In this document: in pieces, positions 1 through 9,359 of the stretch | How positions within the stretch are numbered: position 1 is the first letter of the stretch | How the letters are laid out: each line of letters begins with the position of its first letter | Assembly: GCA_905236935.1 (NCBI GenBank) | Contig: CAJOQL010000034.1 | Coordinates: 1 to 36,139 of the forward strand | DNA: 36,139 bases | Origin: an uncultured Bacilli bacterium | GTDB taxonomy: Bacteria; Bacillota_I; Bacilli_A; RF39; UBA660 | Reading direction: 5' to 3' | Translations under genes and position numbers: made by a program | Notes under the pieces: generated by a model | What the model saw: the letters and a program-made list of their open reading frames with translations, nothing else | What the model was told of the DNA's origin: nothing | Database searches by the model: none

Positions 1-155
1 ATGAAGTTATTTATTACCATATGTGGGAAGAAGAACTATGTCCTTATAGTGAATATATCTTCGATAAAGATGCTATGAAAAAAACATATTATAATGAAGA
101 TATTATAAGAGGCTTTGAAGAATGGGAAGAAATAAGAGAAAAAAATAAATTATGA
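1..155 (+). CDS. C-terminal fragment of an unrecognised protein
   Basis: Frame 3 is open from the window edge to a TGA at 153-155 and encodes about 50 residues beginning EVIYYHMWEEELCP and ending in the charged stretch EEIREKNKL. The composition (Glu, Lys, Tyr, Trp) is that of a real protein end rather than random AT-rich sequence, and the frame runs into the window edge. I do not recognise the family. No hairpin terminator is obvious after it. The next 250 nt hold no convincing gene. Confidence 0.45.
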   Translation, partial: EVIYYHMWEEELCPYSEYIFDKDAMKKTYYNEDIIRGFEEWEEIREKNKL

Positions 156-408
156 CAAGTTATTTTAGTAATAATAGAAAATGAATGCTGAAGTAAACTA
201 TTATATAAGCGGCTATAAAGTCTAGTCAAAAATAGATTGAGAAGTCGTTTCAATAATAAATACTGAAAGAAACAAGATTTTTTTTGTTGTAATAAAAAAG
301 AAGCAATAAACAATGAATTAATTTCTATCATTCTATATTGAAATATAAAATCTTATAAATAGATATAATCTTAAAAAATATGGTATACTATATGTATAGG
401 AGTAGTGT
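156..408. other. Intergenic region with a candidate promoter
   Basis: No supported gene on either strand; a minus-strand open frame here is a low-complexity Leu/Phe/Ser shadow. Near the right end there is a TATAAT at 364-369 and an extended -10 (TGG then TATACT, 381-389), followed by an AGGAG Shine-Dalgarno at 399-403 for the gene starting at 409. The TATAAT would give a leader of about 30 nt, while the extended -10 would leave the SD almost at the 5' end, so I favour the former. A TTGAAA at 338-343 is 20 nt from the first box, longer than ideal. Confidence 0.4.
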
Positions 409-1695
409 ATGAAGAAAAAGTATAATTTAACAAGTTCACAATTTCGCGTTTTATTTGAATTTAATGATAAAGGTAATATTGTTTTTACAAATAAAAATAT
501 TATTTGGGGTCATTTAAAGATAAATCAAGTAATAGATTTTAATAGATTAAAAGAAGCAATCAATTATTGTTTTAAAAAAAATGATAGTATGAGAACTAAA
601 CTTTGTAAAGAAGATAATAAAATATTTCAGTACTTTGATGATTATCAAGAGATGAATTTTGAAATAATTGATGTTAATACAGAAAATGATGTTAATAATT
701 TGAAAAATGATATTATTAATAAGCCACTTGAAATGTTTAATTCATTCTTATTTAATATAGTTATTTACCGATATAAAAATGGCTTTGGTGGGATAATAAT
801 AAAATTAAATCATGTAATGGGTGATGGCTATACTTTAGGACTAATATTATATGAAGTATTAGGATACTATAGTGGAAAAATAAAAATAATTATACCTTTT
901 TCTTATTCAAGATATATTAAGTCAGAAGAAAAATATCCATCTAGTAGGAAGTATAGGGAAGATAAAAAATTTTGGGAGGAAATATTTGATAGTTATGTGC
1001 CGGATGTATCATATATTCCATCCAAAAATGAAAATTTTTCATATTCAAAAGCTAATAAGCTTACTTTTGACATTGATGATGATATTGTAAAGAAAGTAAA
1101 AAAATATTGTAAAATACATGAAATATCTAATTCAACATTTTATTTGAGTACATATGGTATTTATGTTAATAAAAAAACTAATTTAACTAATTTTTTCTTA
1201 TCTTCTGCAAATAGAAATAGAAGAAAATTAAGAGAAATGCTTATGACTGGAATGACAACTAAAACAGCATATTTTGTTGTTAGAATTAAAAACGAAACAT
1301 TTGCTGATTTTGTTAAAGGAATGAGAGTTTCTCTAAAGAATTGTTATCAGCATATGAATTATATTTATAATTATAAGGATGAACTATTTAAAAAGTATAA
1401 TGATGATCGACCTCTTCCATCTAAAGTATTTTTATCATATCAAGATTTACAATTAAATACAGACAAGATGAATATCAATTTTGAAGTAGAGGGAGACAAT
1501 AATATTGGGACATATGGATTTGATGTAATTTCCATCCATATTTTTGAATATAAAGGTAAAGTTAAGATAATATATGATTATTTATCCGAGCAGTATTCTA
1601 AAGAAGAAATTACTGCTATAAATAATGGAATAATTAGTATTATTAAACAAGTTAGTGAAGATAATAATATTTTAGTCCAAGATATTAAAATTTGA
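409..1695 (+). CDS. Stand-alone condensation-domain-like acyltransferase
   Basis: This 428-aa protein has the size and layout of one condensation / PapA5 / alcohol acetyltransferase-type domain (BAHD-like fold, CoA- or carrier-dependent acyl transfer). The diagnostic motif is NHVMGDG at residues 134-140, matching HHxxxDG with the second, catalytic His (H135) and the structural Asp (D139) kept; the first His is Asn. The C-terminal half contains a segment around YGFDVISIHIFEYKGKVKI like the late beta-strands of this fold. No adenylation or carrier domain is attached or nearby, so it is not a canonical NRPS. The start has an AGGAG SD 5 nt upstream. The gene ends TGA immediately followed by TAA. 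It lies 117 nt upstream of an ABC exporter, so it may modify a lipid or small molecule that the exporter handles. Substrate unknown. Family assignment is from the motif and length. Confidence 0.7.
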   Translation: MKKKYNLTSSQFRVLFEFNDKGNIVFTNKNIIWGHLKINQVIDFNRLKEAINYCFKKNDSMRTKLCKEDNKIFQYFDDYQEMNFEIIDVNTENDVNNLKNDIINKPLEMFNSFLFNIVIYRYKNGFGGIIIKLNHVMGDGYTLGLILYEVLGYYSGKIKIIIPFSYSRYIKSEEKYPSSRKYREDKKFWEEIFDSYVPDVSYIPSKNENFSYSKANKLTFDIDDDIVKKVKKYCKIHEISNSTFYLSTYGIYVNKKTNLTNFFLSSANRNRRKLREMLMTGMTTKTAYFVVRIKNETFADFVKGMRVSLKNCYQHMNYIYNYKDELFKKYNDDRPLPSKVFLSYQDLQLNTDKMNINFEVEGDNNIGTYGFDVISIHIFEYKGKVKIIYDYLSEQYSKEEITAINNGIISIIKQVSEDNNILVQDIKI

Positions 1696-1740
1696 TAAAT
1701 ATTACTATTTATGGATAGGTATAATAATTGAATTAATATT

Positions 1741-1769
1741 TTTAATGTGCTAAAATTAGCTAGTATAAT
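1741..1769 (+). promoter_or_regulatory. Candidate promoter of the ABC exporter operon
   Basis: A perfect TATAAT at 1764-1769 has a weak -35 (TTTAAT, 1741-1746) 17 nt upstream. Transcription would start near 1776, giving a leader of about 37 nt with an AAGGAG SD just before the ATG at 1813. Confidence 0.45.
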
Positions 1770-1812
1770 ATGGAAAATATAAAGTAGATAAAAAGTATTA
1801 AAGGAGAGTTAA

Positions 1813-2514
1813 ATGGCCTATATTGAATTTAAGAATGTTGAAAAAATATATAAAATGGGGGAAGTGGATTTAAAAGCATTAGATAAAGCTAGTTTTGAAA
1901 TAGAAAAAGGAGAACTAGTTGTAATATTAGGACAATCAGGTTCAGGAAAATCTACTTGTTTAAATATTTTAGGTGGAATGGATGAAGCAACTAGCGGAAC
2001 TGTTATAGTAGATGGAATGAATATTACTAAGATGCCTGAAAAACAATTAATTAATTATCGTAGAAATGATATTGGTTTTGTTTTTCAATTTTATAATTTG
2101 GTTCAAAATTTAACAGCTCTTGAAAATATTGAATTAGGTACTCAAATGTGTAAAAAGCCAATGGATCCTAAAGAAGCATTAAAAAAAGTAGGATTAGATG
2201 ATAGAATGAATAATTTTCCATCACAAATGTCTGGTGGTCAACAACAAAGAGTATCTATTGCAAGAGCTATTGCAAGAAGGCCAAAGATTCTTTTAGGTGA
2301 TGAACCAACTGGAGCCTTAGATTATAAAACCGGAAAACAAATATTAGAGCTTTTAGAGGATACTTGTAGAAAAGAAAAGATTACTACGATAATAATAACT
2401 CATAATAGTGCTATAGCACCGATGGCTGATAGAGTAATTAAGTTTAAAAATGGAAAAGCAGATGATGTAATTTTAAATAAAAAGCCAGTAAGTGTAAAAA
2501 AACTTGAATGGTAA
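1813..2514 (+). CDS. ABC transporter ATP-binding protein, MacB/LolD type
   Basis: This 233-aa nucleotide-binding subunit drives the FtsX-type permease encoded just downstream. All motifs are intact: Walker A GQSGSGKST (residues 40-48), Q-loop Gln92, signature MSGGQQQR (139-146), Walker B ILLGDEP (159-165) with catalytic Glu164, D-loop ALD, and switch His197 in ITHN. The length and the sequence around FVFQFYNLVQNLTALENIE are typical of the MacB/LolD/YtrE group, which powers mechanotransmission or export of peptides and lipids rather than uptake; no binding protein is present. A good SD (AAAGGAGAG) precedes the ATG. Its stop lies 11 nt past the earliest start of the permease gene, so the two genes are translationally coupled. 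Confidence 0.93.
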   Translation: MAYIEFKNVEKIYKMGEVDLKALDKASFEIEKGELVVILGQSGSGKSTCLNILGGMDEATSGTVIVDGMNITKMPEKQLINYRRNDIGFVFQFYNLVQNLTALENIELGTQMCKKPMDPKEALKKVGLDDRMNNFPSQMSGGQQQRVSIARAIARRPKILLGDEPTGALDYKTGKQILELLEDTCRKEKITTIIITHNSAIAPMADRVIKFKNGKADDVILNKKPVSVKKLEW

Positions 2515-5500
2515 AAAGGAATTGATTAGTAAAATTATGAAAAAGAACAGAATTATTACTATGAGTTTAAGAGAAATTAAAAAATCTAAAAAAAGATTTT
2601 TTTCCTTATGTATTCTTAGTGTTTTAGGAGTTTCATTTTTTGTAGGAATGAAAATGTCAGGCCCTACAATGCTAAAATCGCTAGATGAATACTATGATAA
2701 GAATAAAATGTATGATTTAAAAATCATTTCAACTCTTGGACTTGTAGATGAAGATATAAAAGAAATAGAAAAGCTTAATAATAAATATCAAGTAATAGGT
2801 TCTCATACAAAAGATGCTTTATTTAATGATGGAGATCATGAAGCGGTATTAAGATTACATGAACTTAATAATGAAATGAATAATATTATACTTACTGAGG
2901 GAAGATTGCCTCAAAATTATAATGAAATTGTAGTAGAAGATGGAATTATTTTTAAAACTGATTATAAAATTGGGGATAAGATAATACTTAATTTAGAATC
3001 TGATGATCAGGATTTGAAAACGCATGAATTAGAAATTGTTGGAGTTGTTATAAGCCCTGAATATTTAAATAATAATCAAATTACTCAAAGTAGAGGAAAT
3101 ACTAGTTTAGGAAATGGTCAAGTTGCATATTATTCTTATGCTTTAAAAGATTTATTTAATTTAGATTATTATACAGAAATATATGTTCTTGATAATGATG
3201 CTACAAAATATCGAACTAATACAAAAGAATATTTACAAAAAATAGATGATGATGAAAAAATATTAGCATCAATAAAAGAAATTAGACAAGAAGCTAGATA
3301 TAATAGTTTATTAGAAGAAGCCACTAGTAAACTAAAAGAGGAAGAAGAAAAAGGAAATAATGAACTAAATGAAGCTCAAAAAAAGTTAGATGATTATAAA
3401 AAGAAACTTGATGATGGGAAAAGACAATTAGATAATTCTAAAATTAAATTAGATAAGGCAAAATCACAAATACAAAGTGGAAATAAACTATTAAAAGAGT
3501 CTAAAGAAAAACTTCAAAAAGGAAAAAAAGAATTAGATTCTGGAAAAGAAGAAATACAAAATAAATTAATAGCTTATAATACAACGTATGATAAATTAGC
3601 TGATTTTATAAAAAAATATGATAGTTCATCATTTTCGATTAATGATGTGATTAATCTTTTTAGTGAAGATAAAATTGATATTAAAAAAACTCTAGAAGGA
3701 AGTCTAGTAAATGTAAAAGCTGTTGCTAGCTCTCATGGTATAGATTTAGAAGCACTACTTAATCAATATGGTATAAATGATGAAGCGCTTCTTCAAAAAG
3801 TAGATATAAAGCTAAATGAATTATTAGATGCTATGACTATAAAGCAATTAAAAGAGATAATATTAGATGATAGATTTATTATTATAATTAAAGATAGCAT
3901 TCCTAAAAACACTCCTTATTATGATAAAATAGAAAAATATTTATCTGATTTTTCTGAAAGTAAAGAAAATATAAAAAAATTATTTTCAGGAGTTAGAGAG
4001 ATAGAAAATGGTTATGTAGAATATAGTAATAATCTAGAAGAAATAACCAAGGCAGAAAAAGAGTTAAATAATGCATCTAAAGAATATGAGAATTCTTTAA
4101 AAAAATATAACGCAGGAATAAAAGAATATGATGAAAATTTAAAACTATATAATAAAAATGCTGATGAATTTGAAAAAAATAAAAATAAATTTATAGAAGA
4201 GATTAATTTAGCTAAAGACAAAATAAATAAAATGCAAGAAGCTATATGGTTTATTCAAACTAGAGAAGATAATAATGAATATATTACATATATTAGTAGT
4301 TATGATAGTGTAGAAAAATTATCTAATATGTTCCCAATAATATTCTTTTTAGTATCAATTATGATAAGTCTTCTTTCAATGGCAAGAATGGCTATTGAAG
4401 ATAGAAGTGAAATAGGTACTTTAAAAGCATTAGGTTTTAGTAACAATGATGTAAGATTAAAATTTGTTATCTATTCATTATTAGCAACATTAATAGGTGG
4501 AATAATCGGTGCAATTAGTGGATATATTTTAATTCCTAGAATAATAATTAAGGTCTTTAAAATTATGCATATTATTCCAATAACAGTTTATAGTAAGAAT
4601 ATTTTACCAATAATTATTGGAATTATAATAAGTATTATTTGTATAGTAGGTTCAACAATATATACAATTAATCATTTAGTAAGAGAAAAAACAACTGTAT
4701 TATTAAGACCAATAGCGCCACCAATTGGTAAAAAAATCTTTATTGAAAAGATATCATTTATATGGGATAAGTTAAATTATTCAAATAAACTAACTATTAG
4801 AAATATCTTTAGATATAAAAGAAGAATAGCAATGTCAATTTTTGGAATAGCATCTTGTACTATGATTTTACTTTCAGGATATGGAATTAAAGATTCAATT
4901 ACGTATGTTGTTGATAAACAATATAATGAAATAAATCATAATGATGCTTTAATTTCTTTAGATGGAAAACTTACAAAAGATGAATTAGATAAATTAACTA
5001 ATAATGATGAATTAGATTTTAATGTATATGCAAGAATTGACCAAGTTGAAGTAGATAATAAAAGAGTATCCTTTATTATTCCAGATGATAATATAGAATT
5101 TAGAAAAGCTTTAACATTAAAAGATGCTAAAACTAAAGAAGAAATAAATTTTAAAGAGGGCTCTGTTATTATTACGGAAAAGCTTGCAAAATATTTTAAT
5201 AAAAAAGTTGGAGATACTCTTAAAATATTAGAAAGTAATAATTTAACATATGAATTTCCTATTTCTAATATTACTGAAAACTATATTGGTGACTATATAT
5301 ATATATCAAAAGAAACTTACAGTAAGAATATCGGGGAATATAGGATTAATACACAATATTTAAAACTTAAAGATGTAACTAAGGAAAATGTAATATTAAG
5401 TAATTTAAAAAATAATAATTCTCATATTTTAAGTACTGTTTCTATTTCTAATGTTAAAGAGCTAGCAAATTCATTATTTAAATCATTAAATATTATTGTT

Positions 5501-5887
5501 TATGTATTAGTAATATTTTCAGCTGCTTTATCGTTTGTAGTATTCTATAGTCTAGCTTATATTAACATAAGTGAAAGACAAAGAGAAATAGCAACATTAA
5601 AAGTATTAGGTTATTATAATAGGGAAGTAGATAACTATATTATTAAAGAAGAATTTATAATAACTGTAATAGGTATTCTAGTAGGACTTTTCTTTGGAAC
5701 TCTATTTGCCTATAGGTTAATAGATTCAATTGAAATAAATACTATGCAATATATTAAGAATATTCATTTAGATAGTTATTTACAAACTTTTGGATTTATG
5801 ATTTTATTTGGAATAATCGTAAGTATTGGAGTACATTTTGCATTAAAGAAAATTGATTTAATTGAATCTTTAAAAAGTGTAGAGTAA
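2504..5887 (+). CDS. FtsX/MacB-type ABC permease with long coiled-coil ectodomain
   Basis: This 1,127-aa protein is the membrane partner of the preceding ATPase. A first membrane helix lies at about residues 30-50. A MacB-PCD-like extracellular region follows (about 60-250). Next comes a long charged coiled coil rich in Lys, Glu and Leu at about 270-350, a non-coiled segment, and a second coiled stretch at about 500-580. An FtsX core of three helices spans about 608-770 and contains the typical cytoplasmic motif EIGTLKALGFSNNDV. A second half repeats the plan: a helix near 820, an ectodomain, then three helices ending near 1115, with REIATLKVLGYYNREV. This two-FtsX-domain plan matches YtrF/BceB-like or MacB-type exporters and mechanotransmitters. 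The ectodomain is unusually long and may reach across the cell wall. The start is uncertain: ATG 2504 overlaps the ATPase gene without a clear SD, and ATG 2537 is an alternative. Substrate unknown. Confidence 0.88.
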   Translation: MNGKKELISKIMKKNRIITMSLREIKKSKKRFFSLCILSVLGVSFFVGMKMSGPTMLKSLDEYYDKNKMYDLKIISTLGLVDEDIKEIEKLNNKYQVIGSHTKDALFNDGDHEAVLRLHELNNEMNNIILTEGRLPQNYNEIVVEDGIIFKTDYKIGDKIILNLESDDQDLKTHELEIVGVVISPEYLNNNQITQSRGNTSLGNGQVAYYSYALKDLFNLDYYTEIYVLDNDATKYRTNTKEYLQKIDDDEKILASIKEIRQEARYNSLLEEATSKLKEEEEKGNNELNEAQKKLDDYKKKLDDGKRQLDNSKIKLDKAKSQIQSGNKLLKESKEKLQKGKKELDSGKEEIQNKLIAYNTTYDKLADFIKKYDSSSFSINDVINLFSEDKIDIKKTLEGSLVNVKAVASSHGIDLEALLNQYGINDEALLQKVDIKLNELLDAMTIKQLKEIILDDRFIIIIKDSIPKNTPYYDKIEKYLSDFSESKENIKKLFSGVREIENGYVEYSNNLEEITKAEKELNNASKEYENSLKKYNAGIKEYDENLKLYNKNADEFEKNKNKFIEEINLAKDKINKMQEAIWFIQTREDNNEYITYISSYDSVEKLSNMFPIIFFLVSIMISLLSMARMAIEDRSEIGTLKALGFSNNDVRLKFVIYSLLATLIGGIIGAISGYILIPRIIIKVFKIMHIIPITVYSKNILPIIIGIIISIICIVGSTIYTINHLVREKTTVLLRPIAPPIGKKIFIEKISFIWDKLNYSNKLTIRNIFRYKRRIAMSIFGIASCTMILLSGYGIKDSITYVVDKQYNEINHNDALISLDGKLTKDELDKLTNNDELDFNVYARIDQVEVDNKRVSFIIPDDNIEFRKALTLKDAKTKEEINFKEGSVIITEKLAKYFNKKVGDTLKILESNNLTYEFPISNITENYIGDYIYISKETYSKNIGEYRINTQYLKLKDVTKENVILSNLKNNNSHILSTVSISNVKELANSLFKSLNIIVYVLVIFSAALSFVVFYSLAYINISERQREIATLKVLGYYNREVDNYIIKEEFIITVIGILVGLFFGTLFAYRLIDSIEINTMQYIKNIHLDSYLQTFGFMILFGIIVSIGVHFALKKIDLIESLKSVE

Positions 5888-5996
5888 ATATAATTTATAA
5901 AAATTATTAGAAGTGCTTTTAAAATTGTGCTATTTAATAATAAAATATCTTAGGTTCTTTGCCAAATAGTGTTGGTGAAGAATAAAAATACAATGT

Positions 5997-6023
5997 AAAA
6001 GGGTGATTAAAAATCATCCTTTT
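5997..6023 (+). terminator. Candidate terminator hairpin
   Basis: AAAAGGGTGATT at 5997-6008 pairs over 12 positions (one G-U) with AATCATCCTTTT at 6012-6023 around a 3-nt A loop. The T tract is part of the stem, as in short bidirectional terminators. It lies 110 nt after the permease stop. Confidence 0.55.
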
Positions 6024-6243
6024 ATGATGAAACCAATTAAGAAAATTTTAGTTATAAAGATTGATATTTTCTATAACCAAAAGTTTTTAATATTTTTTAT
6101 TTCATTTATTTTTATTTATTAATGCCAATAAAATATCAAAAATATGCATTCTTTCTCTATTTACTTTTTATTATAAGTTATGTGTTTTAGATAATACTAC
6201 TTAACTAGTAAATTGTTATAGTATAGTAAAACAGATGTAAATA

Positions 6244-6252
6244 TGTTACAAT
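6244..6252 (+). promoter_or_regulatory. Candidate extended -10 promoter for the P-type ATPase
   Basis: TGTTACAAT reads as TG-n-TACAAT, an extended -10. No convincing -35 hexamer is visible at the usual distance. Transcription would begin near 6259. Confidence 0.35.
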
Positions 6253-6350
6253 GTATTAGAAATAAATATGATAACAATAAATGTAGTTTATATTTATAGC
6301 GTAATAATCAAGTTATATTTAATTAGTTATATAAATGAGGAGTGTATATA

Positions 6351-8978
6351 ATGAAAAATAAGCAATATTATCAAATGAATGCAAAAGAGCTTTTTGATGC
6401 ATTAAATACTAGTGAAAAAGGTCTTACAAGTAACGAAGCTAATAGAAGAATTCAAAAATATGGATTAAATGAATTACCTAGAAAAAAATCAGATAGTATT
6501 TTTAAGATATTTATAAGTGAACTGTTTGATCCAATTGTTTTATTACTTATTGTAGCAATTGTTGCATCACTTATTATTGGAGAGATTATAGATGCCGTTG
6601 CCATATTTGTTATTATTATTGTTGATTTAATTATTGGAACGTTGCAAGAAAAGAAAGCAAATAATACAGCAGAAGCACTATCTAATCTTGTACGTGAAAA
6701 AGTAAAAGTGTTAAGAGATGGTAAAGAAATACTAATTGATTCAAGGAAGATAACTATCGGAGATTTCATTTTTTTGGAATCTGGGGATAAAATATCTGGA
6801 GATTTACGAATAATTGAATCTCATAATTTTACTGTAGATGAATCAATACTTACAGGAGAATCATTAGCTGTCGAAAAGAATGATAAAGAAATTAATTCTG
6901 AACAATTATTAGATATTACAAGTCAAAGCAATATGTTATTTGCAGGATGTAGTGTTGTTACTGGTAGGGCACATGCAATTGTAGTAAATATTGGAATAAA
7001 TACTGAGATAGGTAAAATTGCTGATACTATTAATAATACTAAAGAAGAAAAATCATCTCTTACAATTCGTGTAAACAAGTTTTCTAAACAAATTAGTATA
7101 ATAATAGCAGTTATATCACTAGTAATAGCAGTTTTATTATTCGGTAAGGGAATGCCTATTCAAGAAATATTATTAAATGTAATAGCACTTGGAGTTTCTG
7201 CAATGCCAGAAGGACTTCCTTTAGCTCTTACTATGGCACTTACTATTGCTGCTACTAGAATGGCTAAAAAGAAAGTTATTTCTAAAAAACTTCATTGTGT
7301 TGAATCACTTGGAAGTTGTACAGTAATTGCAAGTGATAAAACAGGCACATTAACTGTTAATGAACAAACTGCAAAGAAAATAATACTTCCTAATGGAAGA
7401 GTTTATACTATTGAAGGTGCTGGATATAATATTAATGGAAAAGTTATTGGTGAAAATTTAGAATATGCTTATGAAATTGCAAAACTTGGGGTAATAAATA
7501 ATGAAGCTAAGTTTTCTAGTGACGAACAATTAGGGGATTCAATTGATGTTGCTTTCTTAGTATTAGGGGAAAAGACGAAAGTAAAGACAAATGATATTGA
7601 AATTCTTGATATAATTCCTTATGAATCGCAAAATAAATATTCTGCCGTTTTTTATAAGAAAAATAATGAAGTATATTGTACTATAAAAGGTTCACTTGAA
7701 GTTGTTAGCTCTTTTTGTAAAGATATTAATTTAGTATCTAGTAAAAGTTTTAAATTATTAGACAAGCAAAATGAATCTTTAGCTAAGGATGGTTATAGAG
7801 TTATTGCTATTGCAAATGGAAAAATAAAAGAAGCAGATGATTATAATGAAAATAGTATTTCAGGCTTAACATTTATGGGACTAGTAGGATTTATTGATCC
7901 AGTAAGAAAAGAGGCAAATGGAGCCATAAAAAAATGCCTTGGGGCTGGAATTAAGGTTTTAATGATTACTGGAGACCATCCATTAACTGCCTTTAAAATT
8001 GCTTCTGATTTGAAATTAACTAATAGTTTTGAAGAATTAACAACAGGAAGAGAAATAGAAGAATATTTAAAATTAGGTAATGACAAATTTGATAATTTTA
8101 TTAAAACGAAGAAAGTGTTTACTAGAGTTACTCCTCTTGAAAAACTAAAAATAGTAGAGTCATTAAAAAGACAAGGTGAATTTGTGGCAGTTACAGGAGA
8201 TGGAGTAAATGATGCACCAGCACTTAGAACAGCAAATATAGGTATAGTAATGGGAAGTGGAACTGATATTGCTAAAGAAACCGCAAAAATGATAGTTATT
8301 GATGATAACTTTAATTCTATTGTTAATGGTGTATTAGAAGGAAGAGTTGCCTATTCTAACATTCGCAAGATTACATACTTTTTAATATCATGTGGTTTAG
8401 CAGAAGTGTTGTTCTTTTGTTTATCAGTTTTATTTAATATGCCTGTTCCACTAATTGCAATTCAACTACTTTGGTTAAATGTAGTTACCGATGGTATACA
8501 AGATTTTAGTTTATCTTTTGAAAAACCAGAAAACAATATTATGAGAGAAAAACCAAGAAATCCAAAGGAAGACTTGTTTGATAGAATCTTATTTTCGGAA
8601 ATACTTGTATCAGGAACTACGATAGGACTTGTAGTATTTGCTGTATGGTACTATTTGATTAACATTAATAAAATGCCAGTTGATGCTGCAAGGGGATATA
8701 TTGTAGCATTAATGATTATTATTCAAAATATTCATGCATTTAATTGTAGAAGTGAAAAACAAAGTGCTTTTAAAATTCCTTTTAGTAGTAATTATATTTT
8801 CTTATTTGGCATACTTGGTTCAGTAATTCTTGGTCTAGTTATAATGGAAGTAGGACCATTAGCTAAGGTGCTAAAAACAAGTTCTATTCCTATTTTACAT
8901 TTAGGAATTCTATTATTAATAGGTTTAGTTATATTTATTGTTATGGAAATATATAAAAAAATCAAATATCATAATTAG
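6351..8978 (+). CDS. P-type Ca2+-transporting ATPase (type II)
   Basis: This 875-aa cation pump uses ATP to export Ca2+ (other cations cannot be excluded). It has the complete type II plan: an N-terminal cation-ATPase domain; actuator loop LTGES; PEGLP in M4; phosphorylation motif DKTGTLT with Asp at about residue 329; KGS in the nucleotide domain; TGDHPLTA; hinge VTGDGVNDAPAL; and a C-terminal block of membrane helices. M4 PEGLP, a Glu in M5 (SCGLAEV) and NVVTDG in M6 supply likely Ca2+ ligands, as in SERCA/PMCA-type pumps. I chose ATG 6351 because GAGGAG at 6337-6342 lies 8 nt before it; the upstream in-frame GTG at 6342 falls on that SD. The gene is monocistronic, with gaps of more than 370 nt on both sides. 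Confidence 0.93.
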   Translation: MKNKQYYQMNAKELFDALNTSEKGLTSNEANRRIQKYGLNELPRKKSDSIFKIFISELFDPIVLLLIVAIVASLIIGEIIDAVAIFVIIIVDLIIGTLQEKKANNTAEALSNLVREKVKVLRDGKEILIDSRKITIGDFIFLESGDKISGDLRIIESHNFTVDESILTGESLAVEKNDKEINSEQLLDITSQSNMLFAGCSVVTGRAHAIVVNIGINTEIGKIADTINNTKEEKSSLTIRVNKFSKQISIIIAVISLVIAVLLFGKGMPIQEILLNVIALGVSAMPEGLPLALTMALTIAATRMAKKKVISKKLHCVESLGSCTVIASDKTGTLTVNEQTAKKIILPNGRVYTIEGAGYNINGKVIGENLEYAYEIAKLGVINNEAKFSSDEQLGDSIDVAFLVLGEKTKVKTNDIEILDIIPYESQNKYSAVFYKKNNEVYCTIKGSLEVVSSFCKDINLVSSKSFKLLDKQNESLAKDGYRVIAIANGKIKEADDYNENSISGLTFMGLVGFIDPVRKEANGAIKKCLGAGIKVLMITGDHPLTAFKIASDLKLTNSFEELTTGREIEEYLKLGNDKFDNFIKTKKVFTRVTPLEKLKIVESLKRQGEFVAVTGDGVNDAPALRTANIGIVMGSGTDIAKETAKMIVIDDNFNSIVNGVLEGRVAYSNIRKITYFLISCGLAEVLFFCLSVLFNMPVPLIAIQLLWLNVVTDGIQDFSLSFEKPENNIMREKPRNPKEDLFDRILFSEILVSGTTIGLVVFAVWYYLININKMPVDAARGYIVALMIIIQNIHAFNCRSEKQSAFKIPFSSNYIFLFGILGSVILGLVIMEVGPLAKVLKTSSIPILHLGILLLIGLVIFIVMEIYKKIKYHN

Positions 8979-9359
8979 TGTAATTAAATTGTTTTGCTGT
9001 TTTTGGGATATATTGTTAAAGCCTATTATTAGATTTTATTGGTTGTATTAAATGGTAATGATTTAATTTAATAATTAGATAAAAATACTATCAATTATAG
9101 GGCTAAATATTGTGAGGTATCAAAGAAGATGAAAAATTCTTCTTTTTCTTATAAAAATATTCATTATGAAATGATTTATCATCTTTAGTTAGATTTTTTT
9201 AACTATAAATATGGTTGTTTTTTTACTATAAAATGGGATTTTTCTTTTAAAAAATATCTAATATATGCGAAAAATGTCAAAAAAGTGCAAAAAGTTTCAA
9301 AAAAATAAAGGAAATCGGGGGTAATAGGGTAATAAATAATATATAGAGGGTGTTTTTTT
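8979..9359. other. Intergenic region upstream of dnaG
   Basis: No gene is supported in these 381 nt. The stretch holds a hairpin with a T tract (9122-9150), a short TAGTTA/TAACTA hairpin (9186-9205), three A-tract units at 9276-9305, and G-rich sequence (9316-9330) just ahead of the GAGGGTG SD of dnaG. In many Firmicutes rpsU precedes dnaG; no rpsU is here. I could not define a confident -35/-10 pair for the operon. Confidence 0.5.
9122..9150 (+). terminator. Terminator of the P-type ATPase gene
   Basis: AAAGAAGA (9122-9129) pairs with TCTTCTTT (9138-9145) around an 8-nt loop, and the right arm runs into a T-rich tract. It is 140 nt after the ATPase stop and oriented correctly. Confidence 0.6.

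Larger units (their letters stand above)
5888..6350. other. Intergenic gap between exporter and Ca2+ ATPase
   Basis: No gene is supported in this 460-nt AT-rich gap. It contains a 12-bp hairpin (5997-6023), most likely the exporter operon terminator. An extended -10 (TG, one base, TACAAT) at 6244-6252 could start the ATPase transcript with a leader of about 90 nt. The rest shows no recognisable structure. Confidence 0.5.

Noticed and set aside
89..331. Minus-strand 80-codon frame near the window start
   Set aside because: Low-complexity Leu/Ser/Phe content, overlaps the coding tail on the plus strand, and has no SD.
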